From an uncultured Persicobacter sp. (lineage in GTDB: Bacteria > Bacteroidota > Bacteroidia > Cytophagales > Cyclobacteriaceae), in NCBI GenBank assembly GCA_947498325.1, contig CANMKE010000003.1, forward strand, positions 62,001-126,000: 64,000 nt of DNA, in the 5' to 3' direction. The notes under the pieces were generated by a model that ran no database searches, had not been told where the DNA came from, and worked only from the letters and a program-made list of their open reading frames with translations. Made by a program: the position numbers and the translations under genes. Positions 53,359-62,902 of this stretch are shown here, in pieces (positions within the stretch are counted from its first letter, which is position 1; each line of letters begins with the position of its first letter).

Positions 53359-54558
53359 ATGGACATCCTATCCAATCGTGTAAAATCCATGACCGTATCA
53401 GCTACTTTGGCCATGGCACAAAAAGCTCGTGAAATCAAAGCTCAAGGAGCAAATGTTATTAGCCTGAGCTTAGGTGAGCCTGACTTCAAAACTCCTCAGC
53501 ACGTTCAGGATGCCGCCAAGGAGGCTATCGATTCTGGCGACTTCTTCTCTTACACACCAGTACCTGGTTACCAGGATTTACGTGAAGCGATTGCCGCAAA
53601 ATTAAAGCGCGAAAATGGTATAGAGGCTAAAGCTGAAAATATTGTGGTTTCTACGGGCGCCAAACATTCTATTGCCAATGTGTTCATGTGTATCCTGGAC
53701 GATGGCGATGAAGTGATCATCTACTCTCCATTCTGGGTAAGTTATCCTGAAATGGTTGGTGTTGCTGGTGGTAAGCCTGTATTTATTAATGCTGGTATCG
53801 AGAAAGATTTCAAAGCTACTGCCGATCAGCTTGAAGCCGCAATCACGCCAAAAACCAAAGCCATCATTTTCTCTTCTCCTTGTAACCCTACAGGAGCGGT
53901 ATTCTCTAAAGATGAGCTTCAGGCTGTTGCTGATGTGGTCACCAAGCACGAAAACATTGTTGTGATTGCTGATGAGATTTATGAGTATATCAACTTCACA
54001 GGCAAACATTGTTCTATCGCCACTTTGCCAGGAATGGCCGAGCGTACCATCACGGTTAATGGCCTTTCAAAAGGACACGCAATGACAGGCTGGAGAATTG
54101 GTTACATTTGTGCCCCTGAGGCCATTGCCAAAGCTTGTATCAAGTTGCAGGGCCAGTTTACTTCAGGAACCAACTCTATTGCACAGCGTGCAGCTATTGC
54201 CGCCTTTGAAGGCGATATGGAACCTACCAAAAAAATGGGGGAAGCTTACTACAACCGTCGTTCGATGGTTTATGAATTGCTTTCTGAGATTGAAGGTGTA
54301 AAATTGGCGATGCCAGAAGGTGCTTTCTATTTCTTCCCAGACATTTCTGCTTTCTTCGGCAAGAAAACTCCAGACGGTGAAACTATCAAAGATGCCAACG
54401 ATGTTTCGATGTATTTACTGACACAGGCACACGTATCTACCGTATCGGGCGCAGCTTTTGGTGCACCAGATTGTTTAAGAATTTCTTACGCTGCTTCAGA
54501 AGAACAACTTCGTGAAGCCATCGCCAGAATTAAAGATAAATTAGCGCTTCTTTCATAA
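53359..54558 (+). CDS. aspC: PLP-dependent aminotransferase, aspartate aminotransferase type (class I)
   Basis: Transfers amino groups between aspartate (or similar) and 2-oxoglutarate. It has the class I fold: SLSLGEPDFKTPQHVQDAAK at the N-terminus, YTPVPGYQDLREAIAAKL, SSPCNPTGAVFSKDEL, VIADEIYEYINF, the PLP Lys in NGLSKGHAMTGWRIGYICAP (~236), and the C-terminal Arg in PDCLRISYAAS. Type Ib aminotransferases like this may also act on prephenate. At 399 residues it has normal length. Single-gene unit ended by a terminator. Confidence 0.94.
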   Translation: MDILSNRVKSMTVSATLAMAQKAREIKAQGANVISLSLGEPDFKTPQHVQDAAKEAIDSGDFFSYTPVPGYQDLREAIAAKLKRENGIEAKAENIVVSTGAKHSIANVFMCILDDGDEVIIYSPFWVSYPEMVGVAGGKPVFINAGIEKDFKATADQLEAAITPKTKAIIFSSPCNPTGAVFSKDELQAVADVVTKHENIVVIADEIYEYINFTGKHCSIATLPGMAERTITVNGLSKGHAMTGWRIGYICAPEAIAKACIKLQGQFTSGTNSIAQRAAIAAFEGDMEPTKKMGEAYYNRRSMVYELLSEIEGVKLAMPEGAFYFFPDISAFFGKKTPDGETIKDANDVSMYLLTQAHVSTVSGAAFGAPDCLRISYAASEEQLREAIARIKDKLALLS

Positions 54559-54583
54559 TTATAATGCTTGAAGCGTCCCAATT

Positions 54584-54612
54584 AGGCATCTGTTTTGCAG
54601 ATGCCTTTTTTA
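54584..54612 (+). terminator. Rho-independent terminator of the aminotransferase gene
   Basis: AGGCATCTG-TTTTG-CAGATGCC followed by TTTTTT, 26 bases after the stop. Confidence 0.9.
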
Positions 54613-54703
54613 TGCACGCTATTCTGCACTAAAAAAGGCAAGTTTATCAGTATTAAAGCGGATCTTTTTTATTTTTGCAGGATAGAAAATTGAAAGCTTA
54701 GCA

Positions 54704-55708
54704 ATGAAATATTCCTCTTTAGATAAAATATTTGAACAATTTAATGACCTAAAGGTGCTTGTCATCGGCGACGTCATGGTAGACTCCTACATTTGGGGGA
54801 AAGTCGATCGGATTTCTCCAGAAGCACCCGTGCCAGTAGTCAATATTCATAAAAAAGAGGATCGTTTGGGCGGTGCAGCCAATGTCGCCAAAAATATCCA
54901 ATCACTTGGAGCGACACCCATCCTCTGCTCTTTGGTCGGGGAAGATGGTGATGGCGAAAATTTCATGCGTATCCTTGAAGATCGGGGAGTTTCTACCGAA
55001 GGAATTCTTCAAAGCAGCGAACGGGTAACGACCGTAAAACAGCGCGTTTTGGCAGGTTCCCAGCAGATGATGCGCATTGACACAGAAACCGACAAAGCAC
55101 TCAGTGCACAGGAGCAAAAAGCACTTCTTTCGAAAATTAAAACATTAATAGACCAAGTTGATGTTATCATCTTCGAGGATTACGATAAAGGAGTACTCAA
55201 CAAAGCAGTGATTGCGCAGGTGGTAAGCTGGGCTCGGGAAAAAAATATCCCGACGGTCGTGGACCCTAAAAAACGCAATTTCCTGTTTTATGAAGGCGTA
55301 ACGCTTTTTAAGCCCAACCTGAAAGAAATTAAAGAAGGGCTGAAAATTGAGTTCAACCCAGATCAGCCTGCCGAGCTTGAAGGAGCGGTAAATCAGTTAC
55401 TCAGCAAGCTAAATGCTGATATTGCACTGATCACCATGTCGGAGCGAGGCGTTTACATTAAAAGCAAAACAGAACACGTACATATTCCTGCACATATCCG
55501 CAGCATCTCTGATGTTTCGGGCGCAGGCGATACCGTCATCAGCATTACGTCGCTGTGCCTGGCAATGGGACTGCCGCTGGATTTCTCTGCATCGTTGGCC
55601 AATTTAGGCGGCGGTTTAGTCTGTGAATCCCTGGGCGTTGTGCCTATCGACAAGAAGCGATTGTATGAAGAAGCGGATAAACATCAATATATCTCATTGA
55701 TCAAATAA
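54704..55708 (+). CDS. hldA: D-glycero-beta-D-manno-heptose-7-phosphate kinase (RfaE domain I)
   Basis: Phosphorylates heptose-7-phosphate at O-1 in ADP-heptose synthesis for LPS core. A PfkB/ribokinase fold of 334 residues: VLVIGDVMVDSYIWGKVDRI, EAPVPVVNIHKKEDRLGGAA, KQRVLAGSQQMMRIDTE, VIFEDYDKGVLN, VDPKKRNFLFY and the catalytic DVSGAGDTVISITSL. The adenylyltransferase half of bifunctional HldE is absent, so a separate hldC should exist. A TATTTTTG sequence (54670-54677) right after the preceding terminator may be the -7 box. It begins a run of envelope genes. Confidence 0.9.
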   Translation: MKYSSLDKIFEQFNDLKVLVIGDVMVDSYIWGKVDRISPEAPVPVVNIHKKEDRLGGAANVAKNIQSLGATPILCSLVGEDGDGENFMRILEDRGVSTEGILQSSERVTTVKQRVLAGSQQMMRIDTETDKALSAQEQKALLSKIKTLIDQVDVIIFEDYDKGVLNKAVIAQVVSWAREKNIPTVVDPKKRNFLFYEGVTLFKPNLKEIKEGLKIEFNPDQPAELEGAVNQLLSKLNADIALITMSERGVYIKSKTEHVHIPAHIRSISDVSGAGDTVISITSLCLAMGLPLDFSASLANLGGGLVCESLGVVPIDKKRLYEEADKHQYISLIK

Positions 55709-55847
55709 CTGTAGGTTAACACCTTTCATCAAGCCATTTTCTTTTTTTAACTCATGAATATTTTTGTGGAAAAGCTTTCCACTGAATCTCGTTCAACAGT
55801 TAAAAGATAGAATATGGCTTTTTTATTATCTTAACACTTTACTTGTG

Positions 55848-57662
55848 ATGAATTGGAATTCTATTCATGAAAAACTCATCAACCAACTTTATCTGACCAA
55901 GCCTTATGCTGACAAGGTCATTAATGCCACAAGGCTGATCATCACCATCTCGGTCGTGATCGGGATCATTTATGCCCTGGGCTTTGAGCTCGATGAACAA
56001 AGGCTTCAAAAGGTCATTTACTGGTTGGAGATCACCCTGAATGTGTACATCCTGAATTTTATCATTCGAGCAATTTACAGCCTCGAAATCAAACATTTTA
56101 TTCGGGAGCACAAGGTAGAACTGGCACTGATTCTGTTTGTGGTGCTCAATAAAATCACCACCCATCACCTGGATAATTACATCTTCCAGCTGATGATCAA
56201 GAATCACCATTTCAGCCACTTGCGACATGCCAATTTCTATTTTGGCTTCGTTTCCTTCTGCCTGTTACTGGTTTTCATTAATGAGTTCACGGATGGGTCC
56301 CGATTCCTCTCAGAACTCAAGATGTCGCCTCCAAAGCTGATCACCCTGAGTTTCTTGCTTTTGATTCTTGCAGGCGCAGGCACCTTAATGCTGCCTGCCA
56401 TGACGACCGCGCCAGGCTCCATGCCATTTATTGACGCCCTGTTCACCTCCACAAGTGCCGTCTGTGTTACGGGCCTGATTGTGGTAGATACCGCCACCTA
56501 TTTCACCCTAAAAGGGCAGGTGGTTATTATGTTCCTTTTCCAGGTGGGTGGTCTCGGAATCATTGCTTTTGCCGTCTTCTTTTCTGGTATTCTTAGGGGT
56601 ACTGCCAATATCAAAGAACAGGTATTGCTTCAGGATTACCTCTCTTCGGAATCCTTACAGGAAACCAAAGAAACCCTGAAAGCCATCTTTAAGCTCACGT
56701 TCCTTATCGAGTTATTGTCCTCTATCGGAATTTATTTCTCTTGGCAGAATGTTCACTTCACCTCTATCGGCCAAAAAATATATTTCTCGGTATTTCATGC
56801 AATTTCCGCCTTCTGTAATGCTGGTTTCAGCCTGTTCAGTAATAACCTTTTTGAATCAGGTGTAAAGGATTGCTACTTCCTGCATATTGTGGTGGCCGCT
56901 ACAATTGTATTTGGTGGGTTGGGCTTTGGAGCCATGAACGACATATTCTCGCTCACCAAGCTGCGCGAGCGCATGGACAAACCCTGGATGGAATGGAAGC
57001 TCGGAACGAAAGTCGCCGTTTGGGTAACTTTTGGACTGATCCTTTTCGGTACTGTATTTTATTACTTCCTCGAAAAAGACAACTCGCTTGCAGGGCTTAA
57101 CTTTGGGCAGGCCATTGTCGCTTCCATGTTTCAGTCTGTAACCACACGTACTGCTGGCTTCAATACCGTTGACCTCTCCAATATCAGAACAGGCACAGTG
57201 TTGATCATGAGTTTGCTGATGTTTATCGGTGCCTGTTCAGGCTCCACGGGTGGGGGTATTAAAACCTCAACCTTCTTTGTGATCATGGCTTCGTTCTTCA
57301 ATAACCTGCGAGGAAAATCACGTATCGAATTCGGCAAAAGGGAGTTGCCCAAAGAAGCCTTGTTTGATGCCACATCTATATTTATCTTTGCGATCATTAT
57401 CAATGTCGGCTCAGTGTTCATCCTGACCATCTTACAGGAAAAAGACACCTTGCAGATGATCATTTTTGAGCAATTCTCCGCATTTTCAACCTGTGGGCTA
57501 AGTATGGGACTCACGGGGCACCTCGCCTATTGGAGCAAGTGGATTTTAATTAACTCCATGTTCCTCGGAAGGGTGGGTACACTAACTTTTGTCTTGGCAC
57601 TAAGCTCAAGCAAATACACTAAAAACTACAAATACCCAAGCGTGAATATGATGATTGGGTAA
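55848..57662 (+). CDS. TrkH/KtrB-family potassium transporter subunit
   Basis: Membrane pore subunit of a K+ uptake system. ATG 55848 starts the protein; the frame is open back to 55764. The first ~170 residues add extra helices (RLIITISVVIGIIYALGFEL) not found in minimal KtrB. The four pore loops are visible: TSTSAVCVTGLIVVD, ISAFCNAGFSLFSNN, SVTTRTAGFNTVDLS and SAFSTCGLSMGLT. Each has the filter Gly (TGL, NAGF, TAGF, CGL). The helix-break region GACSGSTGGGIKTSTF is also typical. The gating partner KtrA/TrkA is not adjacent. It lies 10 bases before glf, possibly in the same transcript. Confidence 0.92.
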   Translation: MNWNSIHEKLINQLYLTKPYADKVINATRLIITISVVIGIIYALGFELDEQRLQKVIYWLEITLNVYILNFIIRAIYSLEIKHFIREHKVELALILFVVLNKITTHHLDNYIFQLMIKNHHFSHLRHANFYFGFVSFCLLLVFINEFTDGSRFLSELKMSPPKLITLSFLLLILAGAGTLMLPAMTTAPGSMPFIDALFTSTSAVCVTGLIVVDTATYFTLKGQVVIMFLFQVGGLGIIAFAVFFSGILRGTANIKEQVLLQDYLSSESLQETKETLKAIFKLTFLIELLSSIGIYFSWQNVHFTSIGQKIYFSVFHAISAFCNAGFSLFSNNLFESGVKDCYFLHIVVAATIVFGGLGFGAMNDIFSLTKLRERMDKPWMEWKLGTKVAVWVTFGLILFGTVFYYFLEKDNSLAGLNFGQAIVASMFQSVTTRTAGFNTVDLSNIRTGTVLIMSLLMFIGACSGSTGGGIKTSTFFVIMASFFNNLRGKSRIEFGKRELPKEALFDATSIFIFAIIINVGSVFILTILQEKDTLQMIIFEQFSAFSTCGLSMGLTGHLAYWSKWILINSMFLGRVGTLTFVLALSSSKYTKNYKYPSVNMMIG

Positions 57663-57671
57663 TAGGAAAAT

Positions 57672-58769
57672 ATGAAATATGACTTTTTAATTGTTGGCGC
57701 AGGGCTCTTCGGAGCCGTGTTTGCCCAACAAGCCACAAAAAATGGCAAACGCTGCTTGGTCATTGATAAGCGCCCTCATTTAGGAGGAAATGTATATTGC
57801 GAAGAAATTGAAGGGATCAACGTCCATAAATATGGTGCTCACATCTTTCATACTAATGATAAAACGGTCTGGAACTATGTAAATTCCTTTGTTGAATTTA
57901 ACCGATATACCAATAGCCCATTAGCCAATTATAAGGGAGCGTTGTACAACCTGCCTTTCAATATGAATACCTTTCACCAACTTTGGGGAGTACATACGCC
58001 CGACGAGGCCAAAGCGATTATTCAGAAACAGATTGATGCCGAGAATATCAATTCTCCGCAAAACCTTGAAGAGCAAGCTCTTTCGTTGGTTGGGAGAGAT
58101 ATTTACGAAAAGCTGATCAAGGAATATACAGAGAAACAGTGGGGATGCCCTGCCACAGACCTACCTGCCTTTATCATCAAACGATTGCCTGTCCGATTCA
58201 CTTTTGACAATAATTATTTTAAAGATCGTTATCAGGGAATCCCAATTGGCGGATATAACAAGCTTGTTGATGCACTTTTGGAAGGGGTTGACACGCGTAC
58301 CAATTGTGATTTTTTCCAAAATAAGGAGGCGCTTTTACCACTTGCCCACAAGGTTGTTTACACAGGTAAACTGGACGAATACTACGATTTTCAGTTTGGG
58401 CACTTAGAATATCGAGGATTGGATTTCAAGCATAAAACACTTGACACTGCCAATTTTCAAGGGAATGCTGTGGTCAATTATACAGATGCTAAAACTCCTT
58501 ACACTCGAATCATTGAACACAAGCATTTTGAATTTGGCACCCAAGCCAAGACGGTAATCACTGAAGAGTACCCCAAAATGGCTTCAACCTCTGACGAGCC
58601 TTTTTACCCCATCAATAATGAGCGCAACAATAAGATGCTTCAGCAATATATGGGGCTGGTGAAACAAGAGGAAAATGTTATCTTCGGAGGCCGACTTGCT
58701 GAATATAAATATTATGATATGCACCAAATTGTCGCATCAGCCTTAAAAGCCTATAAGAATGAGCATTAA
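57672..58769 (+). CDS. glf: UDP-galactopyranose mutase
   Basis: Flavoenzyme that turns UDP-galactopyranose into UDP-galactofuranose for surface glycans. FAD loop YDFLIVGAGLFGAVFAQQAT, then RPHLGGNVYCEE, YGAHIFHTND, SLVGRDIYEKLIKEYTEKQW and the C-terminal FGGRLAEYKYYDMHQIVASA. The flavin and substrate Arg residues (GRL, TRIIEHKHF) are present. It has 365 residues, of normal length. It overlaps the next glycosyltransferase gene by 11 bases, so the two are coupled. The presence of this enzyme implies galactofuranose in the O-antigen or capsule. Confidence 0.97.
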   Translation: MKYDFLIVGAGLFGAVFAQQATKNGKRCLVIDKRPHLGGNVYCEEIEGINVHKYGAHIFHTNDKTVWNYVNSFVEFNRYTNSPLANYKGALYNLPFNMNTFHQLWGVHTPDEAKAIIQKQIDAENINSPQNLEEQALSLVGRDIYEKLIKEYTEKQWGCPATDLPAFIIKRLPVRFTFDNNYFKDRYQGIPIGGYNKLVDALLEGVDTRTNCDFFQNKEALLPLAHKVVYTGKLDEYYDFQFGHLEYRGLDFKHKTLDTANFQGNAVVNYTDAKTPYTRIIEHKHFEFGTQAKTVITEEYPKMASTSDEPFYPINNERNNKMLQQYMGLVKQEENVIFGGRLAEYKYYDMHQIVASALKAYKNEH

Positions 58770-59712
58770 AACCATTTATGTGATCTCCCCTCCTAATTAC
58801 GCCACAGGAGGCACTTTATTATTGCATCAAGCGGCTTATTATTTTAACCAACTTGGTATTACTGCTAAAATGTTCTATGGGAAAAAGATAAAGTCTGATC
58901 CTGTGCACGAGCAATTCAAAAAATTCGGCATTGACTACGATACCAAGATTCCAAACCAAAAGGATGTTATGGTGATTGTTCCTGAGGTAAGGATTGATCA
59001 CTTGCGCAATTACCGTAAAGTCCATAAAGTCATCTGGTGGCTGAGTGTTGATAATTTCCATATAGAAATCGATTCACTAAAACCCAAAAGAAGAATATAC
59101 AGGAATTTAATGGGCTATTACAATGTGTTTAATGATCATTATACTCATTTGGTTCAAAGTAAATATGCCGAAACATTCTTGAAAGAAAAGAATGTTAAAA
59201 GTCGCTTCCTCTCAGATTATCTTGATGACGTTTACACTTCAATGGAGGTGGATTTTTCCAAACCAAGAACCTCTCAGATCCTGTATAACCCCAAAAAAGG
59301 AATTGAAACCACTAAATTATTAATGGAAAAATTCCCCAATTATAACTGGGTGCCACTCGAAAATCTAAGCCCTGAGCAAATGCGTAACCTGATGCTTGAA
59401 AGCAAAGTTTACATTGATTTCGGGAACCACCCTGGCAAAGACCGTATCCCTCGCGAAGCTGCAATCTGTGGATGCTGTGTGATTACCAATAAAAATGGGT
59501 CTGCCGCATTCCAAGAGGATGTCCCTATCGACCCTCAATATAAATTTGATGAAGAAACGCTTGACTTTAACCGATTTGAGGCGGTAGTTCATTCCATTTT
59601 TGAAGATTATTCATCCAAACAATCGGATTTTTCGAATTACCGAGAAAAGATAAAAAATGAACAGTCCGTTTTTGTTGAGGAAATGAAAAGTTTTATCGAT
59701 TCAATAAAATAA
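58759..59712 (+). CDS. Probable glycosyltransferase (GT-B fold, family 4-like)
   Basis: A 317-residue protein. The N-terminus (IYVISPPNYATGGTLLLHQA) and the C-terminal donor-side motif (VYIDFGNHPGKDRIPREAAI, with the paired acidic/basic residues of E-x7-E type and GSAAF after) look like a short GT-B enzyme. The usual hallmark Glu pair is not perfectly placed, so the assignment is moderate. It is coupled to glf and a galactofuranosyl- or other sugar-transferase role is inferred only from that. The coding sequence looks more AT-rich than the housekeeping genes. Confidence 0.7.
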   Translation: MSIKTIYVISPPNYATGGTLLLHQAAYYFNQLGITAKMFYGKKIKSDPVHEQFKKFGIDYDTKIPNQKDVMVIVPEVRIDHLRNYRKVHKVIWWLSVDNFHIEIDSLKPKRRIYRNLMGYYNVFNDHYTHLVQSKYAETFLKEKNVKSRFLSDYLDDVYTSMEVDFSKPRTSQILYNPKKGIETTKLLMEKFPNYNWVPLENLSPEQMRNLMLESKVYIDFGNHPGKDRIPREAAICGCCVITNKNGSAAFQEDVPIDPQYKFDEETLDFNRFEAVVHSIFEDYSSKQSDFSNYREKIKNEQSVFVEEMKSFIDSIK

Positions 59713-59717
59713 CCGAC

Positions 59718-59750
59718 AAAAAAAGGCTACCCAAAACGGGTAGCCTTTTT
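59718..59750. terminator. Bidirectional terminator between the glycosyltransferase and dnaK genes
   Basis: AAAAAAAGGCTACCC-AAAAC-GGGTAGCCTTTTT, a perfect stem between convergent genes. Confidence 0.92.
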
Positions 59751-59771
59751 ATTTTATGTTTCAATCGTGAA

Positions 59772-61697
59772 TTACTTCACTTCTTCGAAATCTACATCTT
59801 CAGCAGATGATGCGCCTGCATCGTCGCCACCCTGAGCACCGCCTTGCGCGCCTGCATCAGGACCTGGCTGCGCGGCACCTTCAGCACCTTGTTGTGCTTG
59901 GTACATCTCTTGAGAAGCCGCTTCCCAAGCTTTGTTCAAACCTTCGATTGCTGGATCGATCTGAGCAACATCACCTGAAGCGTGAGCTGTTTTCAAAGTA
60001 GCCAAAGCGCCTTCAATAGCTGTTTTGTTACCTTCAGAAAGCTTATCACCGAACTCTTTCAATTGCTTTTCAGTTTGGAAAACCAATGAATCCGCCTGGT
60101 TGATTTTTTCTACTTTCTCTTTAGCATCTTTATCCGCTTGCTCGTTGGCTTTCGCCTCAGCGCGCATTTTCTCGATTTCCTCGTCAGTCAAACCTGAAGA
60201 AGCCTCGATCGTGATTTTTTGCTCTTTACCTGTTCCTTTATCTTTGGCAGACACGTGCATGATACCGTTGGCATCGATGTCAAATGTTACTTCGATTTGA
60301 GGTACACCGCGTTGTGCTGGTGGAATGTCAGTCAATTGGAAACGACCGATTGTTTTGTTGTGGGCAGCCATTGGGCGCTCACCTTGCAATACGTGAATCT
60401 CAACAGAAGGCTGGTTATCAGCAGCAGTAGAGAATGTCTCTGACTTCTTGGTTGGGATTGTTGTGTTTGCTTCAATCAATTTAGTCATTACACCACCCAT
60501 GGTTTCAATACCCAAAGACAATGGCGTAACATCCAACAACAATACATCTTTTACATCACCAGTCAATACACCACCCTGGATCGCAGCACCTACAGCAACT
60601 ACCTCATCAGGATTCACCCCTTTAGATGGTTTCTTGCCGAAGAATTTCTCCACAGACTCCTGGATTACAGGGATACGAGTTGATCCACCTACCAAGATTA
60701 CCTCGTCGATATCAGAAGTAGACAAACCTGCATCGTTCAATGCTTTTTTCACTGGCTCCATAGAACGGCGAACCAAATCATCAGCCAGTTGCTCGAATTG
60801 AGCACGAGACAATGATTTTACCAAGTGCTGAGGGATACCGTCGATTGGCATGATATATGGCAAGTTGATCTCCGAATTCGTTGAAGAAGACAACTCAATT
60901 TTGGCTTTCTCAGCAGCTTCTTTCAAACGCTGCAAAGCCATAGGATCTTTACGCAAATCTACATTGTGATCCGCCAAGAATGATTCCGCCAACCAGTTGA
61001 TGATCACCTGGTCAAAGTTATCACCACCCAAATGAACATCACCATTTGTAGACAATACTTCAAATACGCCATCACCTAATTCCAAGATAGAGATATCAAA
61101 AGTACCACCACCAAGGTCATAAACAGCGATTTTTTGGTCGTCCATTTTCTTGTCAAGACCATAAGCCAATGCCGCAGCAGTAGGCTCATTAATGATACGC
61201 TTCACTTCCAAACCAGCAATCTGACCTGCCTCTTTGGTTGCCTGACGCTCCGCATCATTGAAGTATGCAGGAACAGTAATCACTGCTTCTGTAACTTCCG
61301 TTCCCAAGAAATCCTCTGCTGTTGATTTCATCTTCTGAAGAATCACAGCCGACAACTCCTGTGGAGAATATTGACGATCACCAATTCTAACGCGAACAGT
61401 GTCGTTGCTTCCTTGCTCTACTTTGTAAGAAACCTCTTTAGCTTCCGAAGAAATCTCAGAGAATTTTTTACCCATGAAACGCTTCACTGAAGCGATCGTG
61501 TTTGTTGGGTTAGTAATCGCTTGACGCTTTGCAGGATCACCTACTTTACGTTCCCCGTTACCATTATCCAAAAAACCGATGATTGAAGGTGTAGTACGGT
61601 GCCCTTCTGCGTTTTGAATAACGACTGGCTCGCTACCTTCCATAACTGCCACACAAGAGTTGGTGGTTCCTAAGTCAATACCAATGATCTTACCCAT
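59772..61697 (-). CDS. dnaK: Chaperone DnaK (Hsp70)
   Basis: ATP-dependent chaperone. ATG 61697 starts the canonical sequence [20 protein letters not shown]; the open frame continues to 61823 without meaning. The nucleotide-binding domain (~1-380) has [50 protein letters not shown] and [11 protein letters not shown]. The linker is [15 protein letters not shown], then the substrate-binding beta and lid domains. The tail is Gly/Ala-rich and ends DVDFEEVK. It has 641 residues, of normal length. grpE and dnaJ are not adjacent. It sits inside an envelope-polysaccharide region on the opposite strand. Confidence 0.98.
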   Translation of the reverse strand: MGKIIGIDLGTTNSCVAVMEGSEPVVIQNAEGHRTTPSIIGFLDNGNGERKVGDPAKRQAITNPTNTIASVKRFMGKKFSEISSEAKEVSYKVEQGSNDTVRVRIGDRQYSPQELSAVILQKMKSTAEDFLGTEVTEAVITVPAYFNDAERQATKEAGQIAGLEVKRIINEPTAAALAYGLDKKMDDQKIAVYDLGGGTFDISILELGDGVFEVLSTNGDVHLGGDNFDQVIINWLAESFLADHNVDLRKDPMALQRLKEAAEKAKIELSSSTNSEINLPYIMPIDGIPQHLVKSLSRAQFEQLADDLVRRSMEPVKKALNDAGLSTSDIDEVILVGGSTRIPVIQESVEKFFGKKPSKGVNPDEVVAVGAAIQGGVLTGDVKDVLLLDVTPLSLGIETMGGVMTKLIEANTTIPTKKSETFSTAADNQPSVEIHVLQGERPMAAHNKTIGRFQLTDIPPAQRGVPQIEVTFDIDANGIMHVSAKDKGTGKEQKITIEASSGLTDEEIEKMRAEAKANEQADKDAKEKVEKINQADSLVFQTEKQLKEFGDKLSEGNKTAIEGALATLKTAHASGDVAQIDPAIEGLNKAWEAASQEMYQAQQGAEGAAQPGPDAGAQGGAQGGDDAGASSAEDVDFEEVK

Positions 61698-62017
61698 TGC
61701 AATAAATATTTTATATGAATTGAATTTTTTACTTTTTCTGTGGAACACATCGCTGCGTTCGAGGGATATTGAACAAGGGACGTGCCAATACCAAAAATGG
61801 GTATTTATGTGACATTTTGTCAAAATTTATGTGCCACGTGACAATCCGCTACTGAAAAAATAACAGAAGGCCTTCATTATTGACAGTCTTCTTGCCAAAA
61901 GAACAGAATAACGACAGTACGATGTGCCAATCACTTTATAAAAGCACTATACTATATAGTATAAAAAGGTTATCGTTCAGGAAGTCCCCCTGTTCAATCA
62001 AGCAATAAGCTCAAATA
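61698..62017. other. Divergent region between dnaK and the glycosyltransferase operon
   Basis: No gene is seen. On the minus strand a possible dnaK promoter reads TTTTGACA, then CATTTTTG (TTG at 61823-61821, 21-base spacer, box 61799-61792; one mismatch to TAnnTTTG). The palindrome TGACATTTTGTCA (61810-61822) overlaps its -33 part. A second perfect palindrome, TATACTATATAGTATA (61948-61963), lies ~55 bases before the glycosyltransferase start. No CIRCE element was seen. Confidence 0.5.
61948..61963. promoter_or_regulatory. Perfect 16-base palindrome upstream of the glycosyltransferase genes
   Basis: TATACTATATAGTATA is a perfect palindrome without spacer. It is a possible regulator site for the polysaccharide genes at 62018 onward; chance cannot be ruled out in AT-rich DNA. 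Confidence 0.35.
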
Positions 62018-62902
62018 TTGAAAGTCTCAATTAGCCTGATTAACTTGCAACACGATAATCACCAAAAATTTAAAATCAATAACTTGAACAATCAATCCGC
62101 TTTCATATCACTCATCATCACCACTTATAACAGGCCCGATGCCCTCGCTTTGGTGCTTGAAAGTGTGAAACAGCAGACCTTACTCCCAAAAGAGGTGATT
62201 ATTGCTGATGATGGGTCAAGGGATGAAACACGCAAAACAATCGAAGCGGTACAAGAGAATTTTCCTGTACCTTTACGGCATTGCTGGCAGGAAGATGATG
62301 GCTTCAGGCTTGCAAAAATCAGGAACAAGGCGATTGCAATGGCTCAGGGAAGTTATATCATCATGATTGATGGCGATATTATTCTTAGTAAGTCGGTAGT
62401 TTTTCAGCACGAAAAACAAGCCACCCCCAATACCTTTATACAAGGCAGTCGGGTGCTTATTGGTCCAATGAAAACCCAGCAATTGCTTCAGTCGGGAAAA
62501 ACCGCCTTCAGTTTCTTTACCCGAGATTTACGGTGCCGGGAAAATAAAATTCAAAGCAGATTGCTTTTCGAATTGACCAAAAACAAGTATCAGGGCAGTA
62601 TTCGTGGCATTAAGGGGTGTCATATGTCTTATTGGAAGGAGAACGTCATCGCGATTAACGGCTTTAATGAAGCGTTTGAAGGTTGGGGAAGAGAAGATAC
62701 CGACTTTGCCATCAGGATGATGAATCAGGGGTTTTCGAGAAAAAACCTGAAATTTATTGCTCCTACGGGCCACCTTTATCACCCGGAGAGGTCGATGCAC
62801 AATCATGAAAAAAATAACGACTTGGCCATGCGCGCCCAGTCCATGAAATCAACGGTTTGCGACAAAGGAATTGCTGCATACTTGGATACCGCAACACAAT
62901 GA
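62018..62902 (+). CDS. Glycosyltransferase family 2 (first of a tandem pair)
   Basis: A soluble GT-A glycosyltransferase of ~270-294 residues. Motifs: SLIITTYNRPDALALVLESV (nucleotide-binding), EVIIADDGSRDETR, IIMIDGDIILS (DxD) and the C-terminal FEGWGREDTDFAIRMM, a galactosyltransferase-type (Glyco_transf_7C-like) acceptor motif. No ATG precedes the conserved core, so a TTG must be used: 62018, 62045 or 62084 all fit, and the start is uncertain. The stop TGA overlaps the ATG of the next gene (ATGA), so the two are translationally coupled. It is a close paralogue of the next gene. Confidence 0.88.
   Translation: MKVSISLINLQHDNHQKFKINNLNNQSAFISLIITTYNRPDALALVLESVKQQTLLPKEVIIADDGSRDETRKTIEAVQENFPVPLRHCWQEDDGFRLAKIRNKAIAMAQGSYIIMIDGDIILSKSVVFQHEKQATPNTFIQGSRVLIGPMKTQQLLQSGKTAFSFFTRDLRCRENKIQSRLLFELTKNKYQGSIRGIKGCHMSYWKENVIAINGFNEAFEGWGREDTDFAIRMMNQGFSRKNLKFIAPTGHLYHPERSMHNHEKNNDLAMRAQSMKSTVCDKGIAAYLDTATQ

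Noticed and set aside
61698-61823. 42-residue N-terminal extension of DnaK
   Set aside because: The canonical DnaK start [14 protein letters not shown] is at 61697; the extension has no family match and covers the likely promoter.
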